Shown: positions 18,137 to 20,933 of the stretch, one piece after another
Position numbering within the stretch: position 1 is the first letter of the stretch
How the letters are laid out: each line of letters begins with the position of its first letter
Assembly (NCBI GenBank): GCA_015680685.1
Contig: MNCI01005245.1
Coordinates: 186,750 to 207,682, forward strand
Direction of reading: 5' to 3'
Length of the DNA: 20,933 bases
Source: Gnetum montanum
Taxonomy: Eukaryota; Streptophyta; Gnetopsida; Gnetales; Gnetaceae
Program-made: the position numbers and the translations under genes
The notes under the pieces: model-generated
Told to the model about the DNA's origin: nothing
Database searches by the model: none
The model's input: the letters and a program-made list of their open reading frames with translations, nothing else

Positions 18137-18580
18137 TTAATGTAATTCACCATTGTTAAGCCAAAAATGCCAAACGCAAAAGGTTGAAGGCCAAAACCAG
18201 ACCAAGAGCAAGATAGAGAGCTCTTGAGGGAAGAGATCTTGTGCAAGAAGAGAGCTTGTGCAAAGAAGTCGAGTGAGAGGCAAGGGAGAGCACTTGAGAG
18301 AGGTTAGGAGAATCTCTTATAAGTGTCTTGTCTTGAGCTTGGGCTCCATTGTGAGCAATTGAGGATTAAGAAAGGACAAGTATGGCCTGTAACATCCTTG
18401 GGAGAGTTGTGAGTTGAGCTTGGCTCCTCATCTTTGATCTATTTTCCATGTATTTTGAGATCTTAATATAAGGAGATTTTTCTCTATTTTATTGTGTTAT
18501 TCTTATTTTCTAAGCTAGATATGCTTGGAAGTTGTGGATTGGGTCCTACTGGGGTCTACTTAGGTGCCACCCCTGCACCA

Positions 18581-19111
18581 AGTATGATATTGCAGAGCAA
18601 TAACTGAGTTATGAAAATTCTATACTTCAAATTACCATAGATTCTACCATAACAGTGATGACAACTAATGGTGACAAAATCCAATGTTCAGTCGAGCAAG
18701 CTTTAAAATAAGACATTTCAGTTAGAGTTTGCAGATAAAGCTAGAACACACAGAATTTAGGTGTTGATTAAATTTTGCTTGCCTTTTTCTGTAAGTGGAT
18801 CCACTAAATCCAATTAATAGTCCAATGGAAAGACAAATACTAAAAGTACTTTCCATGTACCATTCAGATATGTCTGTAAATCTCTTAAAGATTTTTATTT
18901 TTCAAAAGTTGTTCACTTTGAAAATTAGTTGTATCTTGGTTATGCATACAACTAGCAATTTAACCAATAAGCTCACTCAATGTTAATATTAATTGTATCT
19001 GTTAAAATTTTTTCCATCACAAAAATTACAGACCTACTACCAAAATCATATCATATTAATATTCCCTATAATAATTGAAAAGAACACAAAAAGGCAGATT
19101 TGAGATTGAAC
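18581..19111. other. HisRS intron DNA between LTR element and exon
   Basis: AT-rich, with no gene, domain or RNA recognised. It begins at the gypsy-like insertion point, so AGTAT would be the right copy of a 5-bp target duplication. The left copy is lost with the 5' LTR. It contains the donor side of the HisRS intron (GTTCAATC on the minus strand at 19111). Confidence 0.6.
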
Positions 19112-19204
19112 CTTCCGGCTTGAAACTTTGATCCCCACATCTGACGATTTAATCCCAACTTTCGTAAAAAAAGTTACAATAGCAGAAAGAAGTTCAGCTT
19201 CAGC
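19112..19204 (-). CDS. HRS1: Histidyl-tRNA synthetase exon (AEAELL...SSRK)
   Basis: Exactly 31 codons on the minus strand: AEAELLSAIVTFFTKVGIKS, then SDVGIKVSSRK. This is the class II HisRS segment after motif 2, highly conserved in plant plastid/mitochondrial HisRS. The acceptor TGCAG ends at 19205 and the donor AAG|GTTCAA follows 19112. Both borders fall between codons. Exons encoding motifs 1 and 2 are expected upstream, beyond 20933. I found none in 19205-20933. The next HisRS segment (VLQ...) should begin the following exon but was not found. Confidence 0.9.
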
Positions 19205-19628
19205 CTGCACTCAATGGACAATAAAACAGTAAACCGCAATTGTATTAAGGAGACCATAAGTTATTTAACATAATAAAGAAATAAAGATGAAATTAAGTTA
19301 TGATGCAACAAGCACAAGTTTGAAGTAGGAGTTTGCTTTATAGAAATATTTTGATATTTAATTATGAAAAATGATAGAAATTAAAATGAAAGAAATTTCA
19401 GAATTAAATCTTCCAAAGTTTTAAACAAGTTCTAAGTACAAAACTGAAAAATAATTTATTCTTGAAATATTAATCTACATGTAAATATTATTAAGAAAAA
19501 GCATTACAACTAAACCCACCATTATTCAATATACACAAACAAAAACAGAAATTACAGATTTTTGGTATATATATGAATGAGCCACTACAAGAATTAGGAT
19601 AATATATGGAATAACTCTCATGCTTAAG
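19205..19628. other. HisRS intron DNA, no gene recognised
   Basis: Very AT-rich, with no open frame of note, no RNA signature and no exon of the host gene. Confidence 0.6.
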
Positions 19629-19790
19629 GTCTGCATCAATGGTCTATGCTTAGTCAATACTTGTTTGCTATTGTTATGGATGAACTAAATAAGGAAATAT
19701 AAGATGAAATCCCTTGATGTATGTTGTTTGCAAATGATGTTGTGCTAGTAGATACATGTCAAACAAACATTGAATCTAAAACAAAAAAGT
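19629..19790 (+). pseudogene. RTE-type LINE reverse transcriptase scrap
   Basis: The frame from 19631 reads LHQWSMLSQYLFAIVMDELN, then a stop, then DEIP-stop-CMLFANDVVLVDT. RTE-clade LINEs have 'GLHQGSALSPYLFxLVMDxLTxxIQxxxPWCMLFADDIVL' here. The catalytic FADD is changed to FAND. It is a different LINE clade from LINE-1 to LINE-3, is only about 160 bp long, and ends where GA-rich sequence begins. Confidence 0.8.
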
Positions 19791-19813
19791 ATGGGAGAGG
19801 AGACCCAAGAGCA

Positions 19814-19870
19814 CACAGGAGCGGAGACACAGGAGCAGAGGCACAGGAGAGGAGACGAGCGCAGGAGCGG
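19814..19870 (+). repeat. 14-bp tandem repeat, about four units
   Basis: CACAGGAGCGGAGA (19814-19827), CACAGGAGCAGAGG (19828-19841), CACAGGAGAGGAGA (19842-19855) and a diverged CGAGCGCAGGAGCGG follow one another. They form the presumed 5' leader of the DUF4283 LINE. Confidence 0.75.
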
Positions 19871-19954
19871 CGTTTCAGGCGAGTGTTGGGGCGACCAAAG
19901 GTAAATCGGCCGACACTGAAGTGGAACACGCTAACCTAGGACTCCCGGACGACG

Positions 19955-20590
19955 GTGAACAATAAGGAAGTGGGGAGAAACAGGACCAAGGGGGGGACGC
20001 ATTGCAAATACCCAATGGGGAGATCGAGGCACACTCCCATGCCGACCACACCATGTGCCTCCGGGTTAGCGGCCCCTGGAAGGGAGGGAGTCCGCACTAT
20101 GCAACGGAGCCTCATTGGCCAGTTTGTGTCCAAGGGTGCTCGCCTGTGGATGGAGCTCATCCGTAGGTGGGTACACAAAAACTGGAAAGTGCACCAAGTG
20201 GAGGTGCGGAGCTTGTCCGAGGATCTGCTACTGTTCATTTTTCCATCCCAGCAAGCAAGGGACACGGTGTTATTGGGGGGACCGTGGTTCTATGGTGATC
20301 GGGGGTTGGCTCTAACCCCTTGGTGCCCTGGGGCGCATCATGAGATGGACCTATTTGCCTAGGCCCCGATGTGGATTAGGGTGTCCGGGATCCCATGGGA
20401 GATGTGGAAGCTGGAGTTCCTGGAACGGATGGTGGGGTTCTTTGGGAAGTTCATAACTTTCGATAGTCATGCAGTCGATGGCCCGAATGGGTTTCGCCTG
20501 TTTCTGAGTGTGGTGAAGTTTGTCGGCCAAGGACTTGATTCGGGAAATAGTGCTAGAACTCCAAGGAGGGGAGGAACAACTCTAGGTTGA
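19955..20590 (+). pseudogene. DUF4283 LINE ORF1, one internal stop
   Basis: One frame runs from 19955 to a TGA at 20588, broken only by TAG at 20360-20362. It shows MQRSLIGQFVSKGARLWMEL, WVHKNWKV, LLLFIFPSQQARDTVLLGGP, WFYGDRGLALTPW, then after the stop APMWIRVSGIPWEMWKLEFL and GFFGKFITFDSHAV. This is the DUF4283 order ('LVGKF...W...LFxFxxxxDRxxVLxGGPWxF...LxLxxWxP...PVWVRLxGIPxExW'). No CCHC knuckle was recognised after it. The 5' start is uncertain. Confidence 0.85.
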
Positions 20591-20817
20591 GTTTGAAAAC
20601 CTAGAGGTAGAGCTAGACTTGGAATGAAGACCGAAGACCCGAGCAGGCTGGGGAGAAGGTTGTGCATGGTGTGGGAAACTCGGGCACTAGGAGGAGGACC
20701 GTCGAGTTTGGAGGACCAAACCAACGTGGCCTCGGGACCAGGCCCGATAGCTTGTCAAGAGCAGGGACTGGGTCACAGTGGGCTGTAAAGGCCGACTACA
20801 CCCCTCTCTAGACCAAC

Positions 20818-20933
20818 CGCCCCCCCAAAAATCACCCCTCCCCCCAAAAAATGCCCCCTAGAAACCGCCCCCTCCCCCAACCGCCTCCCCACAAACCACC
20901 CCACCCCTCCCCACACCCCCCAATGAACTCCCG
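20818..20933 (+). repeat. C-rich tract at the window end
   Basis: Nearly all pyrimidine runs here are C3-C7 separated by short A-rich spacers. The frame that continues from ORF1 reads as Pro-rich (RPPKNHP, PLPQPPPHKPPHPSPHPP). The minus strand therefore has many G3+ runs able to form G-quadruplexes, and the plus strand could form i-motifs. Such tracts are also prone to sequencing error. Confidence 0.6.

Larger units (their letters stand above)
15198..18580 (+). mobile_element. Deleted Ty3/gypsy-like LTR retrotransposon, gag-protease only
   Basis: The order is a 5' LTR stump (15198-15265), PBS, gag, zinc knuckle, aspartic protease, an unassigned tail, a polypurine tract, and a complete 3' LTR (17603-18580). 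The internal region is only about 2.3 kb. RT, RNase H and integrase are absent, as in non-autonomous gag-only elements (TR-GAG type). The two LTR ends are about 85% identical by eye over 68 bp, so the insertion is old. It lies in the HisRS intron, opposite to the gene. Confidence 0.85.
17603..18580 (+). repeat. 3' LTR, 978 bp
   Basis: It starts TGTAGGGACACC and ends CCCTGCACCA, with the canonical TG...CA ends. The right end is matched by the 5' LTR stump. It holds a phased palindrome array in the presumed U3, a TATA box at 18129, and then a purine-rich transcribed part. Read in reverse, a minus-strand frame (18246-17956) is open but has no recognisable family. Confidence 0.85.
19791..20933 (+). 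mobile_element. LINE with DUF4283 ORF1, 5' part, runs off window
   Basis: A GA-rich, GC-rich leader with short tandem repeats is followed by a DUF4283-type ORF1 and a proline/C-rich tail. DUF4283 proteins are the ORF1 (RNA-binding, gag-like) partner of plant L1-type LINEs. Composition differs sharply from the AT-rich DNA to the left, marking the insertion border at about 19785-19795. ORF2 should lie beyond the window. Confidence 0.75.

Noticed and set aside
17956-18246. Minus-strand 96-codon frame as a gene
   Set aside because: It lies wholly inside the 3' LTR and has no recognisable domain.

Overview
The window is nuclear DNA from a large, repeat-rich plant genome. A gymnosperm such as a conifer is the best guess, but this is inference. 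The evidence is a plant-type organellar histidyl-tRNA synthetase (HisRS) split by kilobase-scale introns, several L1-type LINEs with plant zf-RVT and DUF4283 domains, a Ty3/gypsy-like LTR element, and tRNA-derived SINE heads. I see no bacterial operons, rRNA, intact tRNA genes or CRISPR.

Host gene. Three exons of HisRS lie on the minus strand: 19204-19112, 8633-8535 and 8325-8183. They encode, in family order, the AEAELLSAIVTFF...KVSSRK segment, a short insertion-domain segment, and the catalytic VVRGLAYYTG block. The gap between the first two is 10.5 kb and full of transposons. The exon expected between them (about 30 codons) was not found. The next downstream exon (GGGRYD region) is not visible in 1-8182. 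Joining the last two exons at their only obvious splice sites creates a TAG codon. The locus is either a functional gene with an oddity or a decaying copy.

Layout. 1-900: LTR-like noncoding repeat with nested direct repeats. 975-1060: SINE head (minus). 1580-4531: 5'-truncated, stop-ridden L1-type LINE (LINE-1) ending in AATAAA and poly(A), with an assembly-suspect poly-G/N inside. 4532-8182: AT-rich intron-like DNA with a cullin-like scrap and another SINE head. 8183-8633: two HisRS exons. 8634-11068: intron with two opposed SINE heads and a decayed minus-strand repeat. 11069-15205: a compound LINE block made of an inverted LINE 3' end, LINE-2 (endonuclease to zf-RVT), and LINE-3 (RT thumb and zf-RVT only). 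15198-18580: a deleted gypsy-like element with a 5' LTR stump, PBS, gag, zinc knuckle, protease, no RT or integrase, PPT, and a 978-bp 3' LTR. 19112-19204: HisRS exon. 19629-19790: RTE-type LINE RT scrap. 19791-20933: 5' part of a DUF4283 LINE running off the window.

The most notable signal is in the 3' LTR. Five copies of a 12-bp palindrome (consensus TGAGACGTCTCA) sit at an exact 20-bp period with unrelated 8-bp spacers, and a sixth lies just beyond. This looks like a phased transcription-factor site array rather than a slippage repeat. All transposon ORFs seen carry stops or frameshifts.
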